DNA of 64,000 bases, taken from contig NZ_CP067041.1 of the NCBI RefSeq assembly GCF_016599855.1, positions 2,542,001-2,606,000 on the forward strand, written 5' to 3'. The DNA is from Bradyrhizobium diazoefficiens (GTDB lineage Bacteria; Pseudomonadota; Alphaproteobacteria; Rhizobiales; Xanthobacteraceae). Each line of letters starts with the position of its first letter. Position 1 is the stretch's first letter. Positions 36,104 through 44,345 of the stretch are shown here, in pieces. Under the pieces are notes generated by a model. The model saw nothing but the letters and a program-made list of their open reading frames with translations, had not been told where the DNA came from and made no database searches. The position numbers and the translations under genes were made by a program.

Positions 36104-36157
36104 GTTCCATCCGGAAATCGGGTGGTTGTAGCGCCCGCGATCTGCGACACCCACTTC

Positions 36158-36288
36158 CGTCATTCCGCGGCGCGCCCTCTTGGGCGCGAGCTCGGAATCC
36201 ATTGCGCCGCAGAGTTGGTGGATGAATGGATTCTCAGATGCGCAATTGCGCATCATAGCTCGCGACTGCGTCGCGCCCCGGAATGACG
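36158..36288. repeat. intergenic palindromic repeat, family C (larger variant)
   Basis: CGTCATTCCGCGGCGCGCCC and GAGCTCGGAATCCAT pair with ATGGATTCTCAGATGCGC and CGTCGCGCCCCGGAATGAC. An inner ATGCGCAATTGCGCAT is a perfect palindrome. The last bases supply a spurious ATG (36283) to the next gene. Confidence 0.75.
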
Positions 36289-36309
36289 GACGTGGATAGG
36301 ATGATCGCT

Positions 36310-37056
36310 ATGGCTATCGCCAAACGTGTTGCCCCTGCCAATAACGCGACTGATATTGCGGCCTATGTCGACGCGCTCAACTGGCCCCAAATCACCAGCG
36401 AGCTCGACTCCCAGGGCTGCGCCGTCTTGAAGGGCCTGCTGACGCCCGACCAATGCCGCGCCACGACCGAGCTCTATCCTGACGACACGCACTTCCGCAG
36501 CCGCATCGTCATGGGCCGCCACGGCTTTGGCCGCGGCGAGTACAAATATTTCTCCTACCCGCTGCCGGACCTGATCGCCCAACTGCGGCCAGCGCTCTAC
36601 GCGCACCTCCAGGGCGTCGCCAATCGCTGGAACGAGGCGATGGGGATCGACATCCGCTATCCCACAGCGCATGCGGCATTCCTGAAGCGCTGTCACGTAG
36701 CAGGCCAGGCGCGGCCGACGCCGTTGCTGCTGCAGTACGAAGCCGGCGACTACAACTGCCTGCATCAGGATCTCTATGGCGAGCACGTCTTCCCGCTCCA
36801 GGTCGCGATCCTCTTGTCCGAGCCCGGACGCGATTTCAGCGGCGGCGAGTTCGTGCTGACCGAGCAGCGCCCGCGCATGCAGTCGCGCGCCGAGGTGGTG
36901 CCGCTGGCGCAGGGCGACGCGGTCGCTTTCGCCGTGCATCATCGCCCGGTGCAGGGGACACGTGGCACCTACCGCGTTAACATGCGCCATGGCGTCAGCC
37001 GAATTCGCTCGGGCCAACGCCACACGTTGGGTGTGATCTTTCATGATGCGAAATGA
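36310..37056 (+). CDS. 2OG-Fe(II) oxygenase family protein
   Basis: Predicted 2-oxoglutarate- and iron-dependent dioxygenase of 248 residues. The iron ligands fit His152 and Asp154 (CLHQDLYGEH) and a distal His227 (VNMRHGVSRI), with an arginine near GQRHTLGVIF for 2-oxoglutarate. It overlaps alkB by 4 bases (ATGA), so it may act with AlkB on alkylated or otherwise modified nucleic acid or protein. I chose ATG 36310 because AGGA lies 8 bases upstream. ATG 36301 is possible; ATG 36283 lies in a repeat and is unlikely. Confidence 0.75.
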   Translation: MAIAKRVAPANNATDIAAYVDALNWPQITSELDSQGCAVLKGLLTPDQCRATTELYPDDTHFRSRIVMGRHGFGRGEYKYFSYPLPDLIAQLRPALYAHLQGVANRWNEAMGIDIRYPTAHAAFLKRCHVAGQARPTPLLLQYEAGDYNCLHQDLYGEHVFPLQVAILLSEPGRDFSGGEFVLTEQRPRMQSRAEVVPLAQGDAVAFAVHHRPVQGTRGTYRVNMRHGVSRIRSGQRHTLGVIFHDAK

Positions 37057-37718
37057 GAGCGAGATTGTCGGCGGACCTATTTGACAGTGTCGCCGAAGCT
37101 CAGCCGTCGCGCGAGGCGATCGCCGACGGCGCCGTGCTGCTGCGCGGTTTCGTCAAGCCGATCGAGGGCGAGTTGATCGAAGCGGTGCGCGCGATCGTGG
37201 CGCGGTCGCCGTTCCGCCGCATGACCACGCCGGGCGGCTACCAGATGTCGGTGGCCATGACCAATTGCGGTGAGCGCGGCTGGATCACCGATCACACCGG
37301 CTATCGTTACGATCCGATCGACCCGCGCACCGGGGCGCCGTGGCCGGCAATGCCGCCGGTGTTTTGCGATCTGGCCCGCCGTGCAGCGGAGCAGGGCGGT
37401 TTCGCAGACTTTGCGCCCGATGCCTGTCTCGTCAATCGCTACGAGCCCGGTACGCGGCTGTCGCTGCACCTGGATAAGGACGAGCTGGACTATTCCGCAC
37501 CGATCGTCTCAGTCTCGCTCGGGTTGCCCGCAACCTTCCTGTTCGGCGGCATGGCGCGGGCCGACAAGCCGCGCCGCTTCCGGCTCGTCCATGGCGACGT
37601 CGTGGTTTGGGGCGGCCCGTCGAGACTCGCCTATCACGGCGTCGCGCCGCTCGCCGACGGCGAGCATGCGCTGCTCGGCCGCAAGCGGATCAATCTGACG
37701 TTTCGGAGAACACGGTGA
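37053..37718 (+). CDS. alkB: DNA oxidative demethylase AlkB
   Basis: 2OG-Fe(II) dioxygenase that repairs 1-methyladenine and 3-methylcytosine by oxidative demethylation. The 221-residue protein is very close to E. coli AlkB in the core. Examples are TPGGYQMSVAMTNCGERGW, RLSLHLDKDELDYSAPIVSV (iron ligands His139 and Asp141) and HGDVVVWGGPSRLAYHGV (His195). NLTFRR at the end carries the 2-oxoglutarate arginines. It is expressed with the upstream 2OG oxygenase by overlapping start and stop codons. No Ada-type regulator is visible. Confidence 0.94.
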   Translation: MRARLSADLFDSVAEAQPSREAIADGAVLLRGFVKPIEGELIEAVRAIVARSPFRRMTTPGGYQMSVAMTNCGERGWITDHTGYRYDPIDPRTGAPWPAMPPVFCDLARRAAEQGGFADFAPDACLVNRYEPGTRLSLHLDKDELDYSAPIVSVSLGLPATFLFGGMARADKPRRFRLVHGDVVVWGGPSRLAYHGVAPLADGEHALLGRKRINLTFRRTR

Positions 37719-37726
37719 TCGCTTCT

Positions 37727-37824
37727 CGTCATTCCGGGATGCGCCGTAGGGCGCAGGCCCGGAATCCATACTCCCGATCGTGGTTATGGATTCCGGGTTC
37801 GCGCTCTCGCGCACCCCGGAATGA
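37727..37824. repeat. intergenic palindromic repeat, family C
   Basis: CGTCATTCCGGGATGCGCC and GGCCCGGAATCCATACTCC pair with TATGGATTCCGGGTTCGC and CACCCCGGAATGATAG. It lies between the convergent alkB and TPP-enzyme genes. Confidence 0.85.
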
Positions 37825-37831
37825 TAGCAAG

Positions 37832-39457
37832 TCAAGGCTTCGGCGGGTGAATGAACGCCCACGGGCTCACTTCGGAATCCCTGGCCACCTCGACCGAAAT
37901 CAGATACGGCCCGCCATGCGCGAGCGCCTTCTCCATCGCCGCTTTGAACTGATCCGGCGCGGTGACGCGCGCCGCAGCCACGCCAAAGGACTCCGCGAGC
38001 TTGACGAAATCCGGATTGACCAGATCCGACCCCACCACGCGGCCGTCAAAGCGTTCGCGCTGGTCGCGGCGGACATTGCCATAGGCGTTGTTGTTGAACA
38101 CCAGCGTCACCACGCCGATGTTGAACTGCACCGCAGTAGCAAGCTCCTGCACGCCGAACATGAACCCGCCGTCGCCGGTGATCGCCACGACAGGCTTGTC
38201 GGGGTTCGCGACCTTGGCGCCGAGCGCGGTCGGAAAACCCGAGCCGAGCGTGCCCTGATACCCTGATGTGATGAAGGTGCGCGGCTCATAGATCGGAAAG
38301 CCGTACCAGGAGGCGAAGCCGAACTGCGACAATTCATCGGTGACAATCGCATTCGCCGGCAGCACCTCGCGCAAAATGTTGAGATACGCCATCTGAGGCT
38401 GAACGCGCTGGATCTCCTGGTGCGCAGTCGCCGTCGCCTCGCGGATTGCGGCGCGGCGGCCGGCGGTCTTGCTGTAGCCGGCCTTGCCGACGGCGGCGGC
38501 GAGCTCCGCGGTTGCGGTCTTGGCCTCGGCGACGATGGCGGTATCCGAGATGAAGCGCCGCATCTCGACCGGATCGATGTCGATGCGGATGCTCTTCAGC
38601 CCGTCGGGCCGATACGGCCAGCGCGACATCGTCGGCAATTCCAGCCGCGTGCCGATGCCGATCATGAGATCGGTCGTCGGCCACAACTTGTAGGCGGCCG
38701 CCATGGTCAGGCCAAGCTCATGGGCATTGGAGACGATGCCGCGGCCGCTGCGGAAGGCGACGACCGGCGCATCGATCATCTCGGCGAGTTCGAGGATCTC
38801 CGCGCCCGCGTCGATCGCTCCGCTGCCGACGAAGATCATCGGCGCCTTGCTGTTTCTGATGAGTGCGGCGGCTTGCTTGATCATGTCGGGATCAGGCTGC
38901 GGCGCGGGCAGGGGCTCCAGCACCTTCGCGGCACCGGTGTCGGCGCGCTGCGTAAACACGTCCCAAGGCATTTCGACCGAGGCGGGGCCGCGCCGTCCCG
39001 ATGTCATCTCCTGGAACGCGCGCGCGACCACCATCGGCGCGTTGCCGGGATACTCCATCCGCTCGGCCCATTTCACATAGTTGCGCAAGGTCGCGAGCTG
39101 ATCCGGCATCTCGTGCAGATGGCCGCGGCCCTTGCCGAGGAATTGCGTCGGCACCTGGCCGGTGACGCAGAGCACCGGTTCGTTGCAGCCGAAGGCAGTG
39201 AGCAGCGCCGCGCTGGCGTTGAGCACGCCGGGGCCCGGCACCACGCTGAACACGCCGGGCCTGCCGCTCGCGCGCGCATAGCCGAACGCCATATAGCCGC
39301 AGGCCTGCTCGTGCCGCGCGCCGATCACCTTGAGCTGGGCCTGGTGGAAGGCGTCGAACAGGCCGTAGACCTGCGCGCCGGGCAAGCCGAACACGGTGTC
39401 GACACCGTGGGCGACAAGCCCGCTGACGATCGCTTCGCCGCCGGTGAGGGTGGTCAT
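37832..39457 (-). CDS. thiamine pyrophosphate-dependent enzyme, acetolactate synthase-like
   Basis: ThDP enzyme of 541 residues with all three IlvB-like domains. The glutamate for cofactor activation is in RHEQACGYMAFGYARASG (near residue 47), the binding motif GDGGFMFGVQELATA ends with NNNAYGN, and the central domain has VGSGAIDAGAEIL. It is the last gene of the hpa operon (25 bases after hpaG). A ThDP ligase or decarboxylase is not part of the standard homoprotocatechuate route. Candidates are 2-oxoacid decarboxylase (for example of the AruI kind) or a carboligase. Start 39457 avoids a charged, unconserved extension. Confidence 0.85.
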   Translation of the reverse strand: MTTLTGGEAIVSGLVAHGVDTVFGLPGAQVYGLFDAFHQAQLKVIGARHEQACGYMAFGYARASGRPGVFSVVPGPGVLNASAALLTAFGCNEPVLCVTGQVPTQFLGKGRGHLHEMPDQLATLRNYVKWAERMEYPGNAPMVVARAFQEMTSGRRGPASVEMPWDVFTQRADTGAAKVLEPLPAPQPDPDMIKQAAALIRNSKAPMIFVGSGAIDAGAEILELAEMIDAPVVAFRSGRGIVSNAHELGLTMAAAYKLWPTTDLMIGIGTRLELPTMSRWPYRPDGLKSIRIDIDPVEMRRFISDTAIVAEAKTATAELAAAVGKAGYSKTAGRRAAIREATATAHQEIQRVQPQMAYLNILREVLPANAIVTDELSQFGFASWYGFPIYEPRTFITSGYQGTLGSGFPTALGAKVANPDKPVVAITGDGGFMFGVQELATAVQFNIGVVTLVFNNNAYGNVRRDQRERFDGRVVGSDLVNPDFVKLAESFGVAAARVTAPDQFKAAMEKALAHGGPYLISVEVARDSEVSPWAFIHPPKP

Positions 39458-39482
39458 TACACTATTCCACTTCGATTGTTCT

Positions 39483-40352
39483 TCAGGCTTCGTCGACGAC
39501 ACCGTTGCGTAAAGCTCCGATGCCTTCGGCTGCGACCTCGATGACGTCGCCGGGCTTTAGGTAACGCGGTGGGTCGAACCGCGCACCGGCGCCGGTCGGC
39601 GTGCCCGTCACGATGATGTCACCGGGAACGAGCGTCGCGAAGGTCGAGATATAGCTGATGAGATAGCGGAACGGAAACATCAGCCGGCTGGTACGGTCGT
39701 CCTGCCTGAGCTCACCGTTGACATGCGTGGTGAGGCGAATGTCAGCGATCTGCGCCTCCCTCATGTAGGGCACGAGCCATGGGCCGAGGCTGCCGCTGGA
39801 ATCGAAATTCTTGCCCTGCGTCACGTTGAACTTGGCGTGGCGCAGCCAGTCGCGGACCGAGCCTTCGTTGCAGAGCGTGAGCGCGGCGATGTGATCGAGC
39901 GCTGTGCTCTCGGCGATGTGCCGTCCGGCCTTGCCGATCACCAGCACGATCTCGCCTTCATAGTCGAGTTGCGCGGAGGCGCGCGGGCGCACCAGCGGCG
40001 TGTCATGGCCGACGAAGGACCGTGGCGAGCGCATGAACATGCTCGGATATTTCGGCGCGTCCTGGCCGTCCTTGTACTCGGCGTTACGATCAGGGTAGTT
40101 GACGCCGATGCAGATGATCTTTTCCGGTGCGGGCACCGGCGGCAGCCAGGTGATGTCGCCGAGTGCGCGATCCGGCGTACGGCCGGCAGCCTCTTCAGCA
40201 AGGCTCGCGAGCTTCCCGGCTGCGATCACCTCGCGCAACGTCGGATAGTCCTTGCCGTGCCGCGGGGAGAGATCGACGATGCCGCCTTCGAGGACGGCGC
40301 CGTAGCTGACATCACCGTTGACGGAATAGGTGGCGAGGCGAGGGAGCTTCAT
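39483..40352 (-). CDS. hpaG: fumarylacetoacetate hydrolase family; probable HpaG-type decarboxylase
   Basis: Predicted 5-oxopent-3-ene-1,2,5-tricarboxylate decarboxylase of the homoprotocatechuate pathway. The 289-residue FAH-fold protein has ICIGVNYPDRNAEY, the metal-binding LDYEGEIVLVIGK, GKNFDSSGSLGPWLVP and DIIVTGTPTGAGARFDPPRY. E. coli HpaG is a two-domain fusion; this is a single-domain version, so isomerase and decarboxylase steps may be divided with HpaF. It starts 2 bases after hpaD. As FAH proteins also hydrolyse acylpyruvates, the exact reaction is inferred from context. Confidence 0.78.
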   Translation of the reverse strand: MKLPRLATYSVNGDVSYGAVLEGGIVDLSPRHGKDYPTLREVIAAGKLASLAEEAAGRTPDRALGDITWLPPVPAPEKIICIGVNYPDRNAEYKDGQDAPKYPSMFMRSPRSFVGHDTPLVRPRASAQLDYEGEIVLVIGKAGRHIAESTALDHIAALTLCNEGSVRDWLRHAKFNVTQGKNFDSSGSLGPWLVPYMREAQIADIRLTTHVNGELRQDDRTSRLMFPFRYLISYISTFATLVPGDIIVTGTPTGAGARFDPPRYLKPGDVIEVAAEGIGALRNGVVDEA

Positions 40353-40354
40353 CT

Positions 40355-41338
40355 TCAATCCGCCACCAGCACGTCCGCCACGAATTTCGGCTCGCGCACG
40401 GTTTGCCCTGCAAACGGCGAGCCCTGCTCGAACCAGGAGCGCGGCGCCGGCGCGCCCCATAATGTCTGGCGCCGCGGGTCGCGCAGCGACCAGCGCAGCG
40501 GCTCGTGGTCGTGATCCCCCGTGAAGTAATCGCTGGTGTAGAGCTCGAGGCGGTACCCGTCAGGGTCGCGGACATAGAGGAAGAACGCGTTCGAAATGCC
40601 GTGGCGTCCGGGGCCGCGCTCGATGTTCTCTACGAAGCCTTGCGAAGCCATGACATCGCAGAGATGGATGATGTTCATCGCCGTCGGCGTCCAGTAGGCG
40701 AAGTGGTGCAGCCGCGGCCCCTTGCCATTGGTGATGGCGAAGTCGTGGACGTTGCCCTTGCGGTGCATCCATGCGGCGGCGATGCGGCCATTCGGCCCGT
40801 CCTCCTCGGCATATTCGGTGAGACGGAAGCCGAGCCGGGCGTAGAACTCGACGGTATCCTGGACCTCGGCGGCGAAGACGTTGAAATGGTCGAGCCGCTG
40901 CGGGTGGCATCCCCGGTAGAGGTCGTAGCGGCGGAGCAGATGCGGCCGGCGGTCCATCGATGCATAGAGCTCGATCTGGAAGCCGAAGGGGTCGGTGAAT
41001 TGCAGCGTCCGGCCCTGGAAGGGCTGGTCGACGAAGGCGTAGTTGAGACTGTTTTTTGAGAGAAAGGCGGCGGCCTTGTCGAGATCGCCGTCATTGCCGA
41101 CCTTGAAGCCGAGCCTGTTACAGGCGGGCGCCGCCGCTTTGCGCAGCACCAGCGAGTGATGCTGCTGCTCTTCGGCGGCGCGCAGGTAGACGATCTTGTC
41201 GTCGGCATCCTCGACATGCAGGCCGATTGTGGTCTCGTAGAACGCGCGGCTCAGCTTCAGATCGGTCACGTCGAGCACGACGTGGCTGGAGCGGATGATG
41301 TTGAACGGCGGCTCGAAGATGTGTTGCGGTACGGGCAT
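40355..41338 (-). CDS. hpaD: 3,4-dihydroxyphenylacetate 2,3-dioxygenase (extradiol, VOC family)
   Basis: Ring-cleavage enzyme that opens homoprotocatechuate next to the two hydroxyls. It is a 327-residue type I extradiol dioxygenase with two VOC modules. Metal ligands His151 (RLDHFNVFA), His212 (LHHFAYWTPT) and Glu265 (YRLELYTSD) match the 2-His-1-carboxylate pattern of the Brevibacterium/Arthrobacter enzyme. The tail YTSDYFTGDHDHEPLRW followed by TLWGAPAPRSWFEQ is characteristic of homoprotocatechuate dioxygenases. It belongs to the hpa operon. Confidence 0.9.
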   Translation of the reverse strand: MPVPQHIFEPPFNIIRSSHVVLDVTDLKLSRAFYETTIGLHVEDADDKIVYLRAAEEQQHHSLVLRKAAAPACNRLGFKVGNDGDLDKAAAFLSKNSLNYAFVDQPFQGRTLQFTDPFGFQIELYASMDRRPHLLRRYDLYRGCHPQRLDHFNVFAAEVQDTVEFYARLGFRLTEYAEEDGPNGRIAAAWMHRKGNVHDFAITNGKGPRLHHFAYWTPTAMNIIHLCDVMASQGFVENIERGPGRHGISNAFFLYVRDPDGYRLELYTSDYFTGDHDHEPLRWSLRDPRRQTLWGAPAPRSWFEQGSPFAGQTVREPKFVADVLVAD

Positions 41339-41360
41339 GTGCGTTTCCCCTCGTTAGGCC

Positions 41361-41458
41361 CCGTCATTCCGGGGCGGTCCGTCAGGACCGAGCCCGGAAT
41401 CTCGAGGTTCCGGGTTCTCCGGGCCGCGCCTGCGCGGTCCCGTCGCCCCGGAACGACT
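41361..41458. repeat. intergenic palindromic repeat, family D, inside the hpa operon
   Basis: CGTCATTCCGGGGCGGTCC and GAGCCCGGAATCTCGAGG, then GTTCCGGGTTCTCCGGG and CCCGTCGCCCCGGAACGAC. It lies between hpaE and hpaD, which are on the same strand, so it is transcribed within the operon. Confidence 0.8.
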
Positions 41459-41464
41459 GTTTCC

Positions 41465-43003
41465 CTAGATCCCCAGCTTCTGAATCTTGTGCGTGCCCCG
41501 CGCCAGCGAGACGTGCTTGGTCTCCATGTAGAAGTCGAACGAATAGTCGCCGCCGTCGCGGCCGATGCCGCTCGCCTTCATGCCGCCGAACGGCGTCGGC
41601 AGATGGCGGACGTTCTCCGAGTTCAGCCAGATCATGCCGGCCTCCAGTGCGTCGGCGATGCGCAAGGCGCGGCCGACATCGTTGGTCCAGACATAGCCAG
41701 TGAGGCCATAGCGGATGTCGTTGGCGATCTCGATCGCCTCCGCCTCATCCTTGAAGGGCAGCACGGTGAGAAACGGACCGAACACCTCTTCCTGCGCCAC
41801 GCGCATCTTGCCGTGCGCGCCGGTCACCAACGTCGGTTCGACATAATGTCCCCCGCCGGGGCCGTCAGTGGCCTTGCCGCCGACCGCGATCGTGGCGCCA
41901 TCCCGGCGCGCGACGTCAAAATAGGAGCAGACCTTTGCCAGGTGCCGTTCGTGGATCAGCGGTCCGATCTCGGTGGAGGGATCGAGGGGATGGCCGACCT
42001 TCAGCGCCTTCACGCGCGCGGCCAGCTTTTCCACGAATTTGTCTGCAATGCTCTGTTGAATCAGCAGGCGGCTCGACGAGGTGCAGCGCTCGCCATTGAG
42101 CGAGTAGATCATGAACACGACCGCATCGAGCGCGCGGTCGAGATCGGCGTCATCGAACACGATGACCGGGTTCTTGCCGCCGAGCTCGAAATGGACACGC
42201 TTCAGCGTGGGCGCGCCCTGAACCATGATCGCCGAGCCCGTCGCGCTTTCGCCGACGAAGCCGATCGCCTTGATTGCGGGGTGCTCGGTCAGCGCCTTGC
42301 CGGCCTCTTCGCCAAAACCATGCACGGTGTTGAGCACGCCGTCGGGCACGCCGGCTTCCTTGACCAGCCGTGCCAGAATGGAGGCCGTCACCGGCGACCA
42401 CTCGGCCGGCTTGTGCACGACGGTGCAGCCGGCAGCCAGCGCCGGGGCAATCTTCCAGGTCGAGAGCATGAACGGCGTGTTCCACGGCGTGATTACGCCG
42501 ACAGGGCCGATCGGTACGCGCGTCGAAATGTTCCAGTGCTCGTCGCTCGGCGTGTTGAGGCCGTCCCGCGCCTCGCCGCATTTGTCGGCGAAGAAGCGGA
42601 AATTCTCGGCGGCGCGGATCGCGGCCTTGGCCATGAAGCGGTAGGCCTGCCCAGTGTCGATGCATTCAAGCACCGCGATGTCTTCGGCATTGTCTTCTAT
42701 GGCGTCAGCGACGCGGTGCAGCAGCTTCTTCCGCATCGCCGGCGCCATGTCCCGCCATGACTTGAAGGCCAGCGCAGCAGCAGTGGCCGCAGCGTCGACG
42801 TCCTCAGCATTGCCGCGGGCGACGCTCGCGAGCGTCGCCCGATCGATCGGGGATTTCGTCTCGAACGTCTCGCCAGAAATCGACGGGACGATCTTGCCAT
42901 CGATCATGTGACCGATGCCGTCCGCCTGCAATTTCTTCAGCAAAGGTGTGACGCGGTCGAGGTTGGCCTGGAACACATCGGCTTTCGGGGTGGACTTATG
43001 CAT
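41465..43003 (-). CDS. hpaE: 5-carboxymethyl-2-hydroxymuconic semialdehyde dehydrogenase
   Basis: NAD-dependent aldehyde dehydrogenase (512 residues) oxidising the HpaD product to 5-carboxymethyl-2-hydroxymuconate. It has the cofactor region GPVGVITPWNTPFMLSTWKI, FELGGKNPVIVFDDADLDRA, and the catalytic cysteine in NGERCTSSSRLLIQ. The C-terminus has EEVFGPFLTVLPF and PFGGMKASGIGRDGG. It overlaps hpaF by 8 bases. General ALDH motifs alone do not fix the substrate; neighbours do. Confidence 0.92.
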   Translation of the reverse strand: MHKSTPKADVFQANLDRVTPLLKKLQADGIGHMIDGKIVPSISGETFETKSPIDRATLASVARGNAEDVDAAATAAALAFKSWRDMAPAMRKKLLHRVADAIEDNAEDIAVLECIDTGQAYRFMAKAAIRAAENFRFFADKCGEARDGLNTPSDEHWNISTRVPIGPVGVITPWNTPFMLSTWKIAPALAAGCTVVHKPAEWSPVTASILARLVKEAGVPDGVLNTVHGFGEEAGKALTEHPAIKAIGFVGESATGSAIMVQGAPTLKRVHFELGGKNPVIVFDDADLDRALDAVVFMIYSLNGERCTSSSRLLIQQSIADKFVEKLAARVKALKVGHPLDPSTEIGPLIHERHLAKVCSYFDVARRDGATIAVGGKATDGPGGGHYVEPTLVTGAHGKMRVAQEEVFGPFLTVLPFKDEAEAIEIANDIRYGLTGYVWTNDVGRALRIADALEAGMIWLNSENVRHLPTPFGGMKASGIGRDGGDYSFDFYMETKHVSLARGTHKIQKLGI

Positions 43004-43394
43004 GGGCAGCCTCCACTTTCAGTGCGTCGTGGATGTTGTTGCGCTTCCAGCTGGTGTCCCTGTCGTTGATCTGCATGTCGAACGAGAGCGCGAACTTGCT
43101 GGCGGCGAAGACGGGATCGAGATGCTTTGAGAGCGCCTGGAAGACGTGCTCGCCGGCTTTCTGGCGGGTGGGCAGATCGCGACCTTCGCCGATGCGCAGC
43201 AACATGTCGAGGAAGCCGTAGTCCTGCCTGTTGTCGGCGATGGCATAATGCTCGCACCTCACGGCGCGGACGCGGATGCCGCCAAGCGGGAAGATACCGG
43301 TCTCGACTGCCGCCTTGCGCACGACTTCGCACACCGCTGCGATGTCGAGACGGCTATCGAGATTCGCCGAATATTCGATCGTGAAATGCGGCAC
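42996..43394 (-). CDS. hpaF: 5-carboxymethyl-2-hydroxymuconate isomerase
   Basis: Tautomerase-superfamily enzyme (132 residues) with the catalytic N-terminal proline after the initiator (MPHFTIEYSANLD). Arginines at RVRAVRCEHYAIAD and the C-terminal SWKRNNIHDAL are as in CHMI. It converts the product of HpaE to its keto isomer for HpaG. It overlaps hpaE, and hpaH lies 33 bases upstream on the same strand. Confidence 0.9.
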   Translation of the reverse strand: MPHFTIEYSANLDSRLDIAAVCEVVRKAAVETGIFPLGGIRVRAVRCEHYAIADNRQDYGFLDMLLRIGEGRDLPTRQKAGEHVFQALSKHLDPVFAASKFALSFDMQINDRDTSWKRNNIHDALKVEAAHA

Positions 43395-43427
43395 GGCGGT
43401 TTCACTCCCTGGCTATTCTTGTTTGCT

Positions 43428-44234
43428 CTAGGCGAAGTAACAGCTCACCGAGCCGTAAGCGCCATAATCGGCTTGAATTGTGTCGCCCTTGCGGGTCTCG
43501 ATCGGGCGGATGAAGGAGCCGGCGAGCACGATTTGGCCGGGCTCCAGCGCAAGGCCGAGCGGCGCGATCTTGTTGGCGAGCAAGGCAACGGCAGTTGCGG
43601 GATGGTTGAGCACGCCGGCGGCAAGGCCGGTCTCCTCGAGCTGGCCGTTCCTGAAGCAGAGCGCGCCGATCCAGCGCAGGTCCGTATCCAGCGGACGGAT
43701 CGGCCGGCCGCCGAGCACGATGCCGGCATTCGCCGCATTGTCGGCGATGGTGTCGTAGATTTTTCGCGTGGCCTGGGTCCTGGGATCGACGCGTTCGATG
43801 CGCGTGTCCAGAATCTCCAGCGCCGGCACCACGAAGTCAGTGGCGTTGAGCACGTCGAATATCGTGCAGTCCGGACCGGCAAGCCGCTTGCTCATAACGA
43901 AGGCAAGCTCGGCCTCGACCCGGGTCGCAATGAAGCGCTCGGTCGGGACGAGCCCGCCATTGGCGAAGAACATCTCGTCGAACAGCACGCCGGAATCCGG
44001 CTCGTTGATGTCAAGCGCGCTCTGCATCGCCTTCGAGGTCAGGCCGATCTTGTGGCCTTTGACAAGGCGTCCCTCGGCGATCTTGATGTCGATCCACGCC
44101 TTCTGAATCGCGTAGGCATGGGCGATGGTGATGTCCGGGAAATCCTGCGAGACCTGCCGGATCTGCACGCGGGTCTTCTCCGCCTGGTGCAGTCGCCTCG
44201 CGCAAGCTTGGATATCGTCGTTTGAAAGCGCCAT
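43428..44234 (-). CDS. hpaH: 2-oxo-hept-4-ene-1,7-dioate hydratase
   Basis: FAH-related hydratase of 268 residues that adds water to the dienoate giving 4-hydroxy-2-oxoheptanedioate. It has VKGHKIGLTSKAMQSALDI (the lysine/glycine substrate loop), EPDSGVLFDEMFF (glutamate and aspartate metal ligands), VEAELAFVMSKRL, and the MhpD/HpaH-like end KGDTIQADYGAYGSVSCYF. It is the first gene of the minus-strand operon and divergent from hpaR, with the operator palindrome between them. Confidence 0.9.
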   Translation of the reverse strand: MALSNDDIQACARRLHQAEKTRVQIRQVSQDFPDITIAHAYAIQKAWIDIKIAEGRLVKGHKIGLTSKAMQSALDINEPDSGVLFDEMFFANGGLVPTERFIATRVEAELAFVMSKRLAGPDCTIFDVLNATDFVVPALEILDTRIERVDPRTQATRKIYDTIADNAANAGIVLGGRPIRPLDTDLRWIGALCFRNGQLEETGLAAGVLNHPATAVALLANKIAPLGLALEPGQIVLAGSFIRPIETRKGDTIQADYGAYGSVSCYFA

Positions 44235-44266
44235 CTGTGACCTTACAAATCGTGGTGCCGGGAGAT

Positions 44267-44282
44267 ACTTAACATGTTAAGT
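44267..44282. promoter_or_regulatory. 16-bp perfect palindrome, probable HpaR (MarR) operator
   Basis: ACTTAACATGTTAAGT is exactly self-complementary. It is located 33 bases upstream of the hpaH start and 64 bases upstream of the hpaR start. The central TTAACATGTTAA is typical of MarR-family sites. Placed between the divergent hpaH and hpaR genes, it could repress both until an aromatic inducer binds HpaR. I see no second perfect copy nearby. Confidence 0.72.
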
Positions 44283-44345
44283 GAATGCGTCAAACACAAT
44301 TCGGGCTTGCTGCACTGCAAACGTTTTGCGGTCTGAAAGGGCATC

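Noticed and set aside
36283..36309. ATG 36283 as the start of the 2OG oxygenase gene
   Set aside because: It lies in the end of a family C repeat and lacks a ribosome site; ATG 36310 has AGGA at good spacing.
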